Positions 7,352 through 15,394 are shown, numbered from the stretch's first letter. The stretch is DNA of 15,414 nucleotides from Bacteroidota bacterium (GCA_023430725.1 JAEYZD010000210.1:1-15414), one strand, 5' to 3'. Notes: generated from the sequence alone by a model not told the origin. Numbers and translations: made by a program.

Positions 7352-8221
7352 ATGAATCGTCTGGAAGATTTCAAACCGGAAAAGCAATATTTTGTCGGCA
7401 TCGACTCTGACGGCTGCGTCTTCGATACGATGGAGGTGAAGCACAAGGAGTTCTTCTGCCCCAATACGGTTAAGTATTTCGGACTGTTCGCAATTGCGAA
7501 GTATGTTCGCGAGACGTGGGATTTCGTCAATCTCTACTCCGTAACACGCGGAATAAACCGTTTTCCTGCACTTGTCAGGGTGATGGAGCTTCTTGCCGAG
7601 AGGTCCGAGGTAATAGAGACCGGTGTGAGTCTGCCCGATATGGAACCGCTCCGGGAATGGATACGAAACGAGACCAGGCTCGGCAATCCCACTTTCACGG
7701 AGTATTATGCCCGGAACCCCCACCCTGCCCTCCGGCCGGTTCTTGAATGGACGCTGGCAATAAATGAGGACATTGCCCGCTGGCTGCGCAACACACCTCC
7801 GTTTCCATGGGCCCGGAAATCGATAGAAAAGCTGAGCAGGGTGGCTGATGCAGTTGTGGTTTCACAGACACCTCTCGAAGCCCTTGTCAGGGAGTGGGAA
7901 GAGCATTCAATTGACGGCTATGTAAAGGCTATCGCCGGGCAGGAACAGGGAACCAAGAGCGAACATATTGCATTCGCAACTGCAGGGAGGTACTCTGCTG
8001 ACCGGATACTGATGATAGGAGATGCATTGGGTGACCTGCGGGCCGCCGCCGATAACGGCGCCCTTTTCTTCCCGGTGGTCCCTGGATATGAAAACAGGTC
8101 ATGGAAGCAGTTCCATGACGAGGCGCTTGAGAGATTTCTTTCAGGCACATTCGGAGGCGATTATCAGGAAAGGCTGATTGAAGAATTCCGTAAGTCTCTG
8201 CCTGAAGAACCACCATGGTAA
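7352..8221 (+). CDS. HAD-superfamily phosphatase of unknown substrate
   Basis: The 289-residue protein carries all four haloacid dehalogenase motifs. Motif I is GIDSDGCVFDT (16-26, nucleophile Asp18 and acid/base Asp20), motif II has Ser171 in VVVSQTP, motif III has Lys202 in GTKSEH, and motif IV is IGDALGDL (222-229, Asp224 and Asp228). Asp at both motif I positions points to a phosphatase rather than a dehalogenase or a phosphoglucomutase with a transferred phosphate. The cap between motifs I and II is large, about 140 residues (28-165), and should set substrate choice. No signal peptide is visible, so it is cytoplasmic. It is first in the second run, 12 bp before the LarA homologue. The substrate is not identifiable; a sugar-acid phosphate such as 4-phosphoerythronate is a context-based guess only. 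Confidence 0.85.
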   Translation: MNRLEDFKPEKQYFVGIDSDGCVFDTMEVKHKEFFCPNTVKYFGLFAIAKYVRETWDFVNLYSVTRGINRFPALVRVMELLAERSEVIETGVSLPDMEPLREWIRNETRLGNPTFTEYYARNPHPALRPVLEWTLAINEDIARWLRNTPPFPWARKSIEKLSRVADAVVVSQTPLEALVREWEEHSIDGYVKAIAGQEQGTKSEHIAFATAGRYSADRILMIGDALGDLRAAADNGALFFPVVPGYENRSWKQFHDEALERFLSGTFGGDYQERLIEEFRKSLPEEPPW

Positions 8222-8233
8222 AAAGAAAATATT

Positions 8234-9496
8234 ATGATATACTACTCTGAAAGCGGCCCCGAAAGGGAATTCGGGAGGGAACAGGCAAGAGCCGCCCTGA
8301 AGACAGTTCTTGAGAATTTCTCCAACCGGAAGAAGGTGCTGATCCTGCCTCCGGACATAACACGCGCCCATTCCGGGGCAGGCATGCTGACCGAGCTCCT
8401 CTGGGAAAAACTCGGTGAACGTGTAAGAGATATTCTACCAGCCCTTGGCACCCATGTTCCCATGGCGCAGAGCGAAATAGGAAAGATGTTCGGCAGCGTT
8501 CCTCCCTCGCTCTTCCGTGAACACCGGTGGCGCACGGATATTGAGGAGTTGGGCAGGGTCCCCTCCTCTTTTGTCGCAGAGGTCACCGGAGGACGGCTGA
8601 CTTTTGACTATCCGGTGCAGGTCAACCGGCTGCTGGCTTCCGGAGGTCACGACCTGATCATCTCCGTAGGACAGGTGGTACCCCACGAGGTTACCGGGAT
8701 GGCCAATTACAACAAGAACGTCTTCGTCGGATGCGGAGGCAGCGAGGCAATAAACAAGAGCCACTTCATCGGTGCCGTGCACGGGATTGAGAACATCCTC
8801 GGCACAACTGACAATCCTGTCAGGGCGGTGCTGAACAGGGCATCGGAGATTGCCGCTCCCAGGCTGCCATTGCTATATATTCTGACAGTGGTTTCTCCGG
8901 ACAGCGAGGGGAGGCTGAAGATAAGGGGCATCTTCGCCGGGGATGATATTGAATGTTTCAACCAGGCCGCAGCTCTCGCACGCGAGGTCAACTTCACCAC
9001 CCTGCCTGAACGGCTGAAAAAGGTAGTAGTATGGCTTGATCCTGAGGAGTTTAAGAGCACCTGGCTGGGAAACAAGAGCATCTACCGCACGCGTATGGCC
9101 ATTGCCGACGACGGCGAACTGGTTGTGCTTGCACCCGGAGTGAAGACTTTCGGCGAGGACCATGCAATTGACAGACTGATAAGAAAATACGGTTACAAAA
9201 CCACTCCGGAGATACTCGCCTTCACGGAGTCCAATGACGACCTGAAGGAGAACCTGAGCGCTGCTGCACACCTCATTCATGGCTCGCCGGAGAACAGGTT
9301 CAGGGTGACATATGCAGCAGGCCATCTCACCCGTGAGGAGGTTGAGTCGGTGGGGTACGGTTTCGGGGAGATTGATTCACTCATGAAGCGATACAATCCG
9401 GAGAGCCTGCAGACAGGCTTCCACCGGCTTCCTGACGGCGAGGAGTTTTACTTTATCTCCAATCCTGCCACAGGACTCTGGAAAGCAGGCAGTTAA
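8234..9496 (+). CDS. LarA-like nickel-pincer 2-hydroxyacid racemase/epimerase homologue (DUF2088)
   Basis: The 420-residue protein belongs to the lactate racemase superfamily. It has PDITR (40-44), GTHVPM (72-77, His74), PHEVTG (150-155, His151), Lys161 in NYNKNVFVG and His177 in NKSHF. In Lactobacillus plantarum LarA the catalytic His174, the cofactor-attaching Lys184 and the nickel ligand His200 are spaced 10 and 16 residues apart. Here His151, Lys161 and His177 show the same spacing, so a nickel-pincer nucleotide is probably bound. Known members racemise lactate, malate and similar acids, and one group epimerises D-gluconate at C2. A sugar-acid substrate is therefore plausible in this locus, but unproven. 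The cofactor genes larB, larC and larE are not in the window. It lies 12 bp after the HAD gene and only 4 bp before pdxB. Confidence 0.88.
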   Translation: MIYYSESGPEREFGREQARAALKTVLENFSNRKKVLILPPDITRAHSGAGMLTELLWEKLGERVRDILPALGTHVPMAQSEIGKMFGSVPPSLFREHRWRTDIEELGRVPSSFVAEVTGGRLTFDYPVQVNRLLASGGHDLIISVGQVVPHEVTGMANYNKNVFVGCGGSEAINKSHFIGAVHGIENILGTTDNPVRAVLNRASEIAAPRLPLLYILTVVSPDSEGRLKIRGIFAGDDIECFNQAAALAREVNFTTLPERLKKVVVWLDPEEFKSTWLGNKSIYRTRMAIADDGELVVLAPGVKTFGEDHAIDRLIRKYGYKTTPEILAFTESNDDLKENLSAAAHLIHGSPENRFRVTYAAGHLTREEVESVGYGFGEIDSLMKRYNPESLQTGFHRLPDGEEFYFISNPATGLWKAGS

Positions 9497-9500
9497 GACA

Positions 9501-10655
9501 ATGAAGATAGTAATCGACGATAAGATACCGTTCATCAGGGGCGCCTTCGAGCGTTGGGCGGATGTGGTTTACGCTCCCGGCCGCAGCATCAACGCACGGA
9601 TGGTTGCCGATGCTGACGCTCTTATTGTGCGCACCCGCACAAAATGCAACGCAGGCCTGCTTGAAGGAAGCAGTGTCAGGATAGTAGCATCTGCCACGAT
9701 AGGATTTGACCATATTGATACGGTCTGGCTGGAACAGAACGGCATCAGATGGGCCAATGCTCCGGGATGCAATTCCGGATCAGTGATGCAGTATGTGACA
9801 TCCCTTCTCCTGTTCCTGGCAAAGAAGCACTCCCTGGACCTGCCATCACTTACACTCGGGATTGTGGGGGTCGGCAACGTCGGTTCAAAGGTGTCCGGGG
9901 CGGCAGAGGCGCTTGGTATGAGGGTTCTGCTCAATGACCCGCCGCGACAGAGACGGGAGGAAGGCACAATATTGCATACGGAGGCAGACAGGGGTGAAAC
10001 TGAGTTCCACCCCCTACGCAAATTATTGACAGATTGTGATATAATTACATTGCATGTCCCCCTGAACCGCGACGGTGATGACAAGACCTTTCATCTCCTG
10101 GACCGGCATAACATCCCGGTGATGAAGAGAGACGCCATCCTGATCAACTCATCGCGCGGTGAGGTTGTTGACAACATCGCCCTGCGTGATGCACTGAAAG
10201 AGGGATTGCTTCGCGGTGCTGCACTCGATGTATGGGAGGGTGAGCCGGATACTGACCCCGGGCTTGTGGCACTGACGGATATTGCAACCCCGCATATAGC
10301 AGGCTATTCGGTTGACGGTAAGGCAAATGCCACAATAAACTCAGTAAGGGTGGTGGCTGAAGAGCTGGGTTTACCGATGCACGGATGGCTGCCTGAGGGA
10401 CTGCCCCAACCTGCCGAACCGGTGATAAACCTTGCGGGTGTCAGTGAAAACAGCCTTGAACTGGTGTCAAGGGCGGTGTTTCATACCTACCCCATTGAGG
10501 AGGATGATCATCTCTTCAGGAACGGAAGGGAAAATTTCGAGTATCTTCGCGATAATTACAGGATCAGGCGCGAGTTCGGCTCCTACAGTGTCAGGACCGA
10601 AGGCAGGGAAGCCGGACAGATCCTGCAGAATCTTGGATTTCAAATAATTGAATAA
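9501..10655 (+). CDS. pdxB: Erythronate-4-phosphate dehydrogenase
   Basis: The 384-residue D-2-hydroxyacid dehydrogenase oxidises 4-phospho-D-erythronate to 2-oxo-3-hydroxy-4-phosphobutanoate in the DXP-dependent vitamin B6 pathway. The NAD-binding motif is GVGNVGS (123-129). The catalytic triad is Arg219 in NSSRGEVVDN, Glu248 in DVWEGEP and His265 in TPHIAGYS, with the same spacings (29 and 46) as Arg208, Glu237 and His254 of E. coli PdxB. The PdxB-type block GCNSGSV (89-95) and a C-terminal dimerisation domain (from about 290) separate it from ordinary lactate or phosphoglycerate dehydrogenases. It begins 4 bp after the LarA homologue and ends 22 bp before gnd. Finding it among pentose-phosphate genes rather than with other B6 genes is notable; its substrate derives from erythrose-4-phosphate, a transketolase product. 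Confidence 0.92.
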   Translation: MKIVIDDKIPFIRGAFERWADVVYAPGRSINARMVADADALIVRTRTKCNAGLLEGSSVRIVASATIGFDHIDTVWLEQNGIRWANAPGCNSGSVMQYVTSLLLFLAKKHSLDLPSLTLGIVGVGNVGSKVSGAAEALGMRVLLNDPPRQRREEGTILHTEADRGETEFHPLRKLLTDCDIITLHVPLNRDGDDKTFHLLDRHNIPVMKRDAILINSSRGEVVDNIALRDALKEGLLRGAALDVWEGEPDTDPGLVALTDIATPHIAGYSVDGKANATINSVRVVAEELGLPMHGWLPEGLPQPAEPVINLAGVSENSLELVSRAVFHTYPIEEDDHLFRNGRENFEYLRDNYRIRREFGSYSVRTEGREAGQILQNLGFQIIE

Positions 10656-10677
10656 CTTAATAGTACTGTAAAGAGAA

Positions 10678-12126
10678 ATGAAAGCAGACATCGGACTGAT
10701 AGGGCTGGCAGTGATGGGCGAGAACCTTGTGCTCAATATTGAAAGCAGGGGTTATACAGTTGCCGTCTATAACCGCACCACTGAAAAAGTATCCAATTTT
10801 GTCAACGGACGGGGCCTGGGGAAGAAACTTATACCGGCGTATTCACTCGAGGAACTCATCTCAAACCTCAGCAGGCCGAGGAAGGTTATGCTGATGGTCA
10901 AAGCCGGCAAACCGGTGGATGACTTTATTGAAATGCTTATCCCGCTGCTCGAGAAGGGGGATATAATAATTGAAGGAGGCAACTCGCATTTCCCCGATAC
11001 TATCAGAAGAACAGCCTGGGTGGAGAGCAAGGGGCTGCTATATATCGGCACCGGTGTCTCCGGAGGCGAAGAGGGTGCGCTGCTCGGACCGTCGATGATG
11101 CCAGGCGGATCGAAGGAGGCGTGGCCTTATGTGAAGGACATCTTCCATTCTATTGCGGCACGGGCCGATGACGGAGCCCCGTGCGTCACCTGGATCGGTG
11201 ACAACGGCGCGGGACACTTCGTCAAAATGGCACACAACGGGATCGAATACGGCGATATGCAGCTGATTTGCGAGGCATACCACCTGATGCTTGACACCGG
11301 AGCATTCACATATGAGGAGATGGCTGACATCTTCGATGAATGGAATCGCGCCGAGCTCGACTCATACCTCATCCAGATCACCGGGGAGATACTTCGCTAT
11401 AATGATACGGACGGAAAACCGATGGTCACAAAGATCCTCGATTCAGCAGGTCAGAAGGGTACCGGCAAGTGGACCGTTGTCAGCGCACTGGATCACGGGG
11501 TGCCCCTCAGCCTCATTGGTGAGTCGGTCTTCGCCAGGTTCATCTCCTCGATGAAAAAGGAGAGGATCGTGGCTGCACCGCACTTTGGCAATCCGGCAAA
11601 AAGCCCGCTGAAAGATAAGAAGCAGTTCGTGGATGATATCCGCAAGGCGCTCTATGCCTCCAAGATCGTCTCATATGCACAGGGGTTCAACCTGCTGCGT
11701 AACGCCGCCGCCGAGTACAAATGGGACCTCAACTACGGTGAGATTGCAATGATATGGAGAGGAGGCTGCATAATCCGTTCTGCCTTCCTCAACAAGATAT
11801 ACGAAGCCTTCAGGCGTGAGCCCGGCCTGGCCAACCTGGTCCTCGACGGCTACTTCTCGCAGATTATCAGGGAGAACAATGAGAGCTGGCGTCGTATCGT
11901 CTCAGGTGCGGTAAGGGACGGCATTCCTGTTCCGGCGATGTCTGCTGCTCTTTCGTGGTTCGACAGCTACCGCTCCGAATGGCTGCCGGCAAATCTCCTT
12001 CAGGCACAGCGCGACTACTTCGGTGCACATACTTACCAGCGTGTTGACAAACCTGAGGGTGAATTCTTCCACACAAACTGGACAGGCCGCGGAGGCGATA
12101 CTGCCTCTTCAACCTATAACGCCTGA
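10678..12126 (+). CDS. gnd: 6-phosphogluconate dehydrogenase, decarboxylating
   Basis: The 482-residue enzyme converts 6-phosphogluconate to ribulose-5-phosphate and CO2 with reduction of NADP (or NAD). Seen are the nucleotide motif GLAVMG (9-14), NRTTEKV (32-38, with Arg33 and Thr34 in the usual place for NADP phosphate contacts), SGGEEGALLGPSMMPGG (128-144), the catalytic Lys183 and Glu190 in KMAHNGIEYGD, and the C-terminal FHTNWTGRGG block. Numbering of Lys183 and Glu190 matches the sheep enzyme. The length is that of the long, classical form. It lies 22 bp after pdxB. No 6-phosphogluconolactonase, glucose-6-phosphate dehydrogenase or gluconokinase is in the window, so the source of its substrate is open. 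Full domain structure is intact. Confidence 0.97.
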   Translation: MKADIGLIGLAVMGENLVLNIESRGYTVAVYNRTTEKVSNFVNGRGLGKKLIPAYSLEELISNLSRPRKVMLMVKAGKPVDDFIEMLIPLLEKGDIIIEGGNSHFPDTIRRTAWVESKGLLYIGTGVSGGEEGALLGPSMMPGGSKEAWPYVKDIFHSIAARADDGAPCVTWIGDNGAGHFVKMAHNGIEYGDMQLICEAYHLMLDTGAFTYEEMADIFDEWNRAELDSYLIQITGEILRYNDTDGKPMVTKILDSAGQKGTGKWTVVSALDHGVPLSLIGESVFARFISSMKKERIVAAPHFGNPAKSPLKDKKQFVDDIRKALYASKIVSYAQGFNLLRNAAAEYKWDLNYGEIAMIWRGGCIIRSAFLNKIYEAFRREPGLANLVLDGYFSQIIRENNESWRRIVSGAVRDGIPVPAMSAALSWFDSYRSEWLPANLLQAQRDYFGAHTYQRVDKPEGEFFHTNWTGRGGDTASSTYNA

Positions 12127-12187
12127 CACGGCGCCTTTTCAACTTTTTTCTCTAATTTTACCTTAAACAAACAAGGCTTATACAATC

Positions 12188-14221
12188 ATGACCAGAAACG
12201 TAAACGAACGCGCAGCAGACAATATCAGGATCCTTTCAATGGCAATGGTCGAGAAGGCCAACTCAGGCCATCCCGGCGGAGCAATGGGCGGAGCAGATTT
12301 CATCCATATACTCTATTCGGAATTCCTCCGGTTTGATCCGGCTGATCCGCAGTGGATAAACAGGGACCGCTTCTTTCTCGACCCGGGGCATATGTCGCCG
12401 ATGCTCTACTCGGTGCTCGCACTTACAGGGAATTTCAGCATTGAGGACATCATGCAGTTCCGTCAGTGGGGCAGCGTCACTCCCGGACATCCTGAGCTTG
12501 ACGTAAAGAGAGGTGTCGAGAACACGTCAGGTCCCCTCGGACAGGGTCACACAATGGCCGTTGGGGCAGCCATCGCAGAGCGCTTCCTGGCAGCCAGGTT
12601 CGGCAGGCTATTTGAACACAGGATCTATGCCTACATCTCCGACGGCGGCATTCAGGAGGAAATCTCGCAGGGAGCAGGTCGCCTGGCAGGTCACCTGGGG
12701 CTGAGCAACCTGGTCATGTTCTATGATTCAAATGACATCCAGCTCTCAACGGAGACCTCGGCTGTTACATCGGAAGACACTGCTGCCAAATACAAGGCAT
12801 GGGGCTGGCGTGTGATGGAAATCGACGGGCACAGTCATGATCAGATAAGAGGAGCTCTTCGCCTTGCGGCCGATGAAAATGAGAAACCTGTTCTGATCAT
12901 CGGTAAGACTGTGATGGGCAAAGGACTCGTTGACGAAGCCGGGAACAGCTTCGAGGGCAAGACCTCAACGCATGGACAGCCAGTCACACACGCCGGTGCA
13001 TCGTTTAAAAAATCGGTTGCCAACCTTGGCGGAGACCCTGAAAACCCCTTCGTCATTTTCAGCGATGTCAGCAGTCTTTATAAGGATGCGCTTTCAGCAA
13101 AGGCTGCCGCAGCCGGGGAATGGAAGCAGAAGAGAGACGCGTGGGCAGCAGAAAATCCCGCTGCCGCAAGTCAGATAAACAGCTTCTTTGAGGGGACAAT
13201 TCCGGCCATTGACTTTAATGCTGTGACCCAGAAGGAGAATGATGCTACCCGTAATGCATCCGCAGTGCTTCTCTCCCATTTTGCAGAGAAGATACCAAAT
13301 ATGATAGTGGCTTCGGCCGACCTTGCCAACTCCGACAAGACCGACGGGTTCCTGAAGAAGACGAAGCCGCTGGCAAAGGGTGATTTCACCGGTGCATTCC
13401 TTCATGCCGGCGTTTCCGAACTGACAATGGCCGCGGTGATGAACGGGATGGCGCTGCACGGCGGTGTCATACCTGTATGCGGCACGTTCTTCGTCTTCTC
13501 AGACTATATGAAGCCTGCTGTCAGGCTGGCTGCACTTATGGGTCTGCCTGTCACGTATGTCTGGACCCACGATGCATTCCGCGTTGGCGAAGACGGCCCC
13601 ACCCACCAGCCGGTGGAACAGGAGGCACAGATACGCCTCATGGAACACCTGAAAAACCACCATGGAAAAAACAGTATGCTTGTACTGCGGCCTGCTGATG
13701 TACAGGAGACAAATATCGCCTGGAAACTGGCGCTTGAGAACAGGACTACACCCACGGCACTGATTCTCTCCCGGCAGAATATCAAAACACTGCCAGCCAC
13801 CGGGAAATCCCGGATTGAAGCCGCCGCGATGGCTTCAATGGGCGCCTATGTCGTTTCAGAGGCAGCCGGAAATCCTGATGTGATTCTTGTAGCCAGCGGA
13901 TCTGAAGTGGCCACACTTGTCGAGGCTGCCTCACTCCTCTCCGCTGACGGGATCAGGTCGAGGATAGTCTCCGCGCCCTCAGAAGGGCTCTTCCGCAATC
14001 AGGATGAAAAATACCGGCACAGTGTCGTCACCCCCGGCATACCGGTCTTCTGCCTGACTGCCGGACTGCCGGTCACAATGCTCGGTTTTGCCGGATCCGC
14101 AGGGAAGGTATGGGGACTGGAGAGCTTCGGGTTCTCGGCAGCCTATGGCGTGCTGGACCAGAAGCTGGGATTCACCGGTGACAATATCGCAGGAGAGGTT
14201 AAAAAGTTTCTCGGGAAATAG
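12188..14221 (+). CDS. tkt: Transketolase
   Basis: The 677-residue thiamine-diphosphate enzyme moves two-carbon units between sugar phosphates, making erythrose-4-phosphate among others. Conserved residues match E. coli TktA: His28 in SGHPGG, His68, His101, Asp152, the catalytic Glu411 in VSELTMA, and His461 and His473 in THDAFRVGEDGPTHQP. The N-terminal ThDP, central Pyr and C-terminal domains are all in one frame. The cofactor-metal motif reads SDGG (151-154) with DSND (180-183), in place of the usual GDG and DDNG; this variant looks like the common Bacteroidetes-type transketolase. A 61-bp AT-rich spacer separates it from gnd. It contains TAATTTTA at 12153-12160, one base from the -7 consensus, but no convincing -33 element. 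A strong terminator follows 16 bp after the stop. Confidence 0.96.
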   Translation: MTRNVNERAADNIRILSMAMVEKANSGHPGGAMGGADFIHILYSEFLRFDPADPQWINRDRFFLDPGHMSPMLYSVLALTGNFSIEDIMQFRQWGSVTPGHPELDVKRGVENTSGPLGQGHTMAVGAAIAERFLAARFGRLFEHRIYAYISDGGIQEEISQGAGRLAGHLGLSNLVMFYDSNDIQLSTETSAVTSEDTAAKYKAWGWRVMEIDGHSHDQIRGALRLAADENEKPVLIIGKTVMGKGLVDEAGNSFEGKTSTHGQPVTHAGASFKKSVANLGGDPENPFVIFSDVSSLYKDALSAKAAAAGEWKQKRDAWAAENPAAASQINSFFEGTIPAIDFNAVTQKENDATRNASAVLLSHFAEKIPNMIVASADLANSDKTDGFLKKTKPLAKGDFTGAFLHAGVSELTMAAVMNGMALHGGVIPVCGTFFVFSDYMKPAVRLAALMGLPVTYVWTHDAFRVGEDGPTHQPVEQEAQIRLMEHLKNHHGKNSMLVLRPADVQETNIAWKLALENRTTPTALILSRQNIKTLPATGKSRIEAAAMASMGAYVVSEAAGNPDVILVASGSEVATLVEAASLLSADGIRSRIVSAPSEGLFRNQDEKYRHSVVTPGIPVFCLTAGLPVTMLGFAGSAGKVWGLESFGFSAAYGVLDQKLGFTGDNIAGEVKKFLGK

Positions 14222-14236
14222 GGACTCCGGGCCTTG

Positions 14237-14270
14237 AGTGCGGTCCCTCAGAGGGATCGCACTTTTTTTT
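14237..14270 (+). terminator. Intrinsic terminator after tkt
   Basis: The arms 14237-14248 and 14252-14263 pair over 12 bp with one G-U wobble and a 3-nt loop. They are followed by an unbroken T run to 14270. This closes the second plus-strand transcription unit. Confidence 0.88.
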
Positions 14271-14301
14271 GTCCCTCAATTGAGCTTTTAATGTAATTTT
14301 G
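14268..14301 (+). promoter_or_regulatory. Bacteroidetes-type promoter for the SRPBCC/GyrI-like gene
   Basis: TAATTTTG at 14294-14301 matches the -7 consensus TAnnTTTG perfectly. TTTG at 14268-14271, formed by the end of the terminator T run, lies 22 bp upstream as a possible -33 element. The start codon is 29 bp downstream. Confidence 0.5.
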
Positions 14302-14330
14302 TGCCGCCTTAAACTCCAAAATCAAGTGAT

Positions 14331-15341
14331 ATGAAAGTACTGAAATGGATCTTTATCGTGCTGCTTGCACTGCTCGCAATCCTGGTTGTGATAGGATTCG
14401 CATCGCCAAAGGAAGTAAAGGTGACAACCACCGAAGAGATTAACCTTCCTCCTGCCAAAGTATTCCACTTTGTTGCCGGTTTTATTGACCGCACTGCCTG
14501 GGATCCCTGGATCAAGGCTGACACGGCGGCCAAAGTCACCTTCGACATTGTTCCCGGGTATGTTGGCTCGAAGTACAACTGGGAAGGACCCAAGGTTGGA
14601 AAGGGTCTGATGATTGTCGATTCCGTTGCAACGGGATCATATCTGCTCAACAGTGTGTCACTGATGCCGGGCAAGTTCATCCCGGAAGAATGGAAATTCA
14701 CCCCTTCAGGTAACGGCACCGCTGTTGAATGGACAATCACGATGACAGCAGGCTCACCTTTCGGCCGGCTGGCAAACAAGGCTTTCAGGGGGATAATTCA
14801 GAAGACAATGGATAGCGGCAAGGCTGATCTCAAGACCTACCTGGAGACTCACGGTGTGCAGTTAAGCAAGCTTACAGAGATAGGAATAGAAGAGTATCCG
14901 GCTGTTGAAGCGCTTACTGTCAGTGCCGTGCTGGGCATGACAGAGGTGGCTGCCTGGTTCGGGCAGAGCATGTCCCTGCTGATGGCAGAGCTGCAGGCTC
15001 AGAACCTCCAGCCGCAGGGAATGCCCTTCGCACGGTATGAGAATCTTGATCCGGCAACCGGCAGGTTCACAATGATTGCCGGTGTTCCGGCCTCTGCCGG
15101 AGGGAAGTCCAGGGGTGACCTCCGGATGGTTAAATACGGCGCCTTCTCTGCACTTAAGGGATTGCATAACGGTCCGTATGATGAGCTGTCATTATCCTAC
15201 GGAGCGTTGCAGAAGTATGCCGCAGACAACGGGCTTGAACTGAGCGGCGTGGTATGGGAGTACTATCTCTCCGACCCTGCCGAGGCAACCGATCCCACCC
15301 AGCTGCTGACGCTCATAGCAATGGAACTGAAATCAAAATAA
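14331..15341 (+). CDS. Membrane-anchored SRPBCC domain protein with C-terminal GyrI-like ligand-binding domain
   Basis: The 336-residue protein begins with a single hydrophobic segment (about 5-23), either a membrane anchor or an uncleaved signal. An SRPBCC/START-like domain (about 30-175) follows, with the typical INLPPAKVFHFVAGF helix and WDPW (57-60). The C-terminal half (about 182-334) resembles the GyrI-like/AraC effector-binding fold, including LKGLHNGPYDEL and VWEYYLSDPAE. Both folds bind small hydrophobic or amphipathic molecules, but there is no DNA-binding domain and no recognisable catalytic site, so no function is assigned. It is a separate unit: a terminator lies upstream and its own candidate promoter precedes it. 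Its link to sugar metabolism is doubtful. Confidence 0.75.
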   Translation: MKVLKWIFIVLLALLAILVVIGFASPKEVKVTTTEEINLPPAKVFHFVAGFIDRTAWDPWIKADTAAKVTFDIVPGYVGSKYNWEGPKVGKGLMIVDSVATGSYLLNSVSLMPGKFIPEEWKFTPSGNGTAVEWTITMTAGSPFGRLANKAFRGIIQKTMDSGKADLKTYLETHGVQLSKLTEIGIEEYPAVEALTVSAVLGMTEVAAWFGQSMSLLMAELQAQNLQPQGMPFARYENLDPATGRFTMIAGVPASAGGKSRGDLRMVKYGAFSALKGLHNGPYDELSLSYGALQKYAADNGLELSGVVWEYYLSDPAEATDPTQLLTLIAMELKSK

Positions 15342-15352
15342 TTTATCAAACA

Positions 15353-15375
15353 CTGCCGACTGCCGACTGCCGACT
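15353..15375. repeat. Short tandem repeat, three copies of CTGCCGA
   Basis: Three perfect head-to-tail copies of the heptamer CTGCCGA occupy 15353-15373 and are followed by CT, the start of a fourth. They lie in the intergenic space just after the SRPBCC gene. Function unknown; such heptamers can be dispersed genomic repeats. Confidence 0.85.
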
Positions 15376-15394
15376 TATAACGATTAACTACCTG

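Noticed and set aside
9501..10655. Assignment of this dehydrogenase as phosphoglycerate or D-lactate dehydrogenase
   Set aside because: The GCNSG block, the C-terminal dimerisation domain and exact spacing of the catalytic residues match PdxB.
12121..12150. Possible terminator between gnd and tkt around GGCGCC followed by T-rich sequence
   Set aside because: The stem is only a few base pairs with a poor loop, and the T run is interrupted, so it is not a convincing intrinsic terminator.
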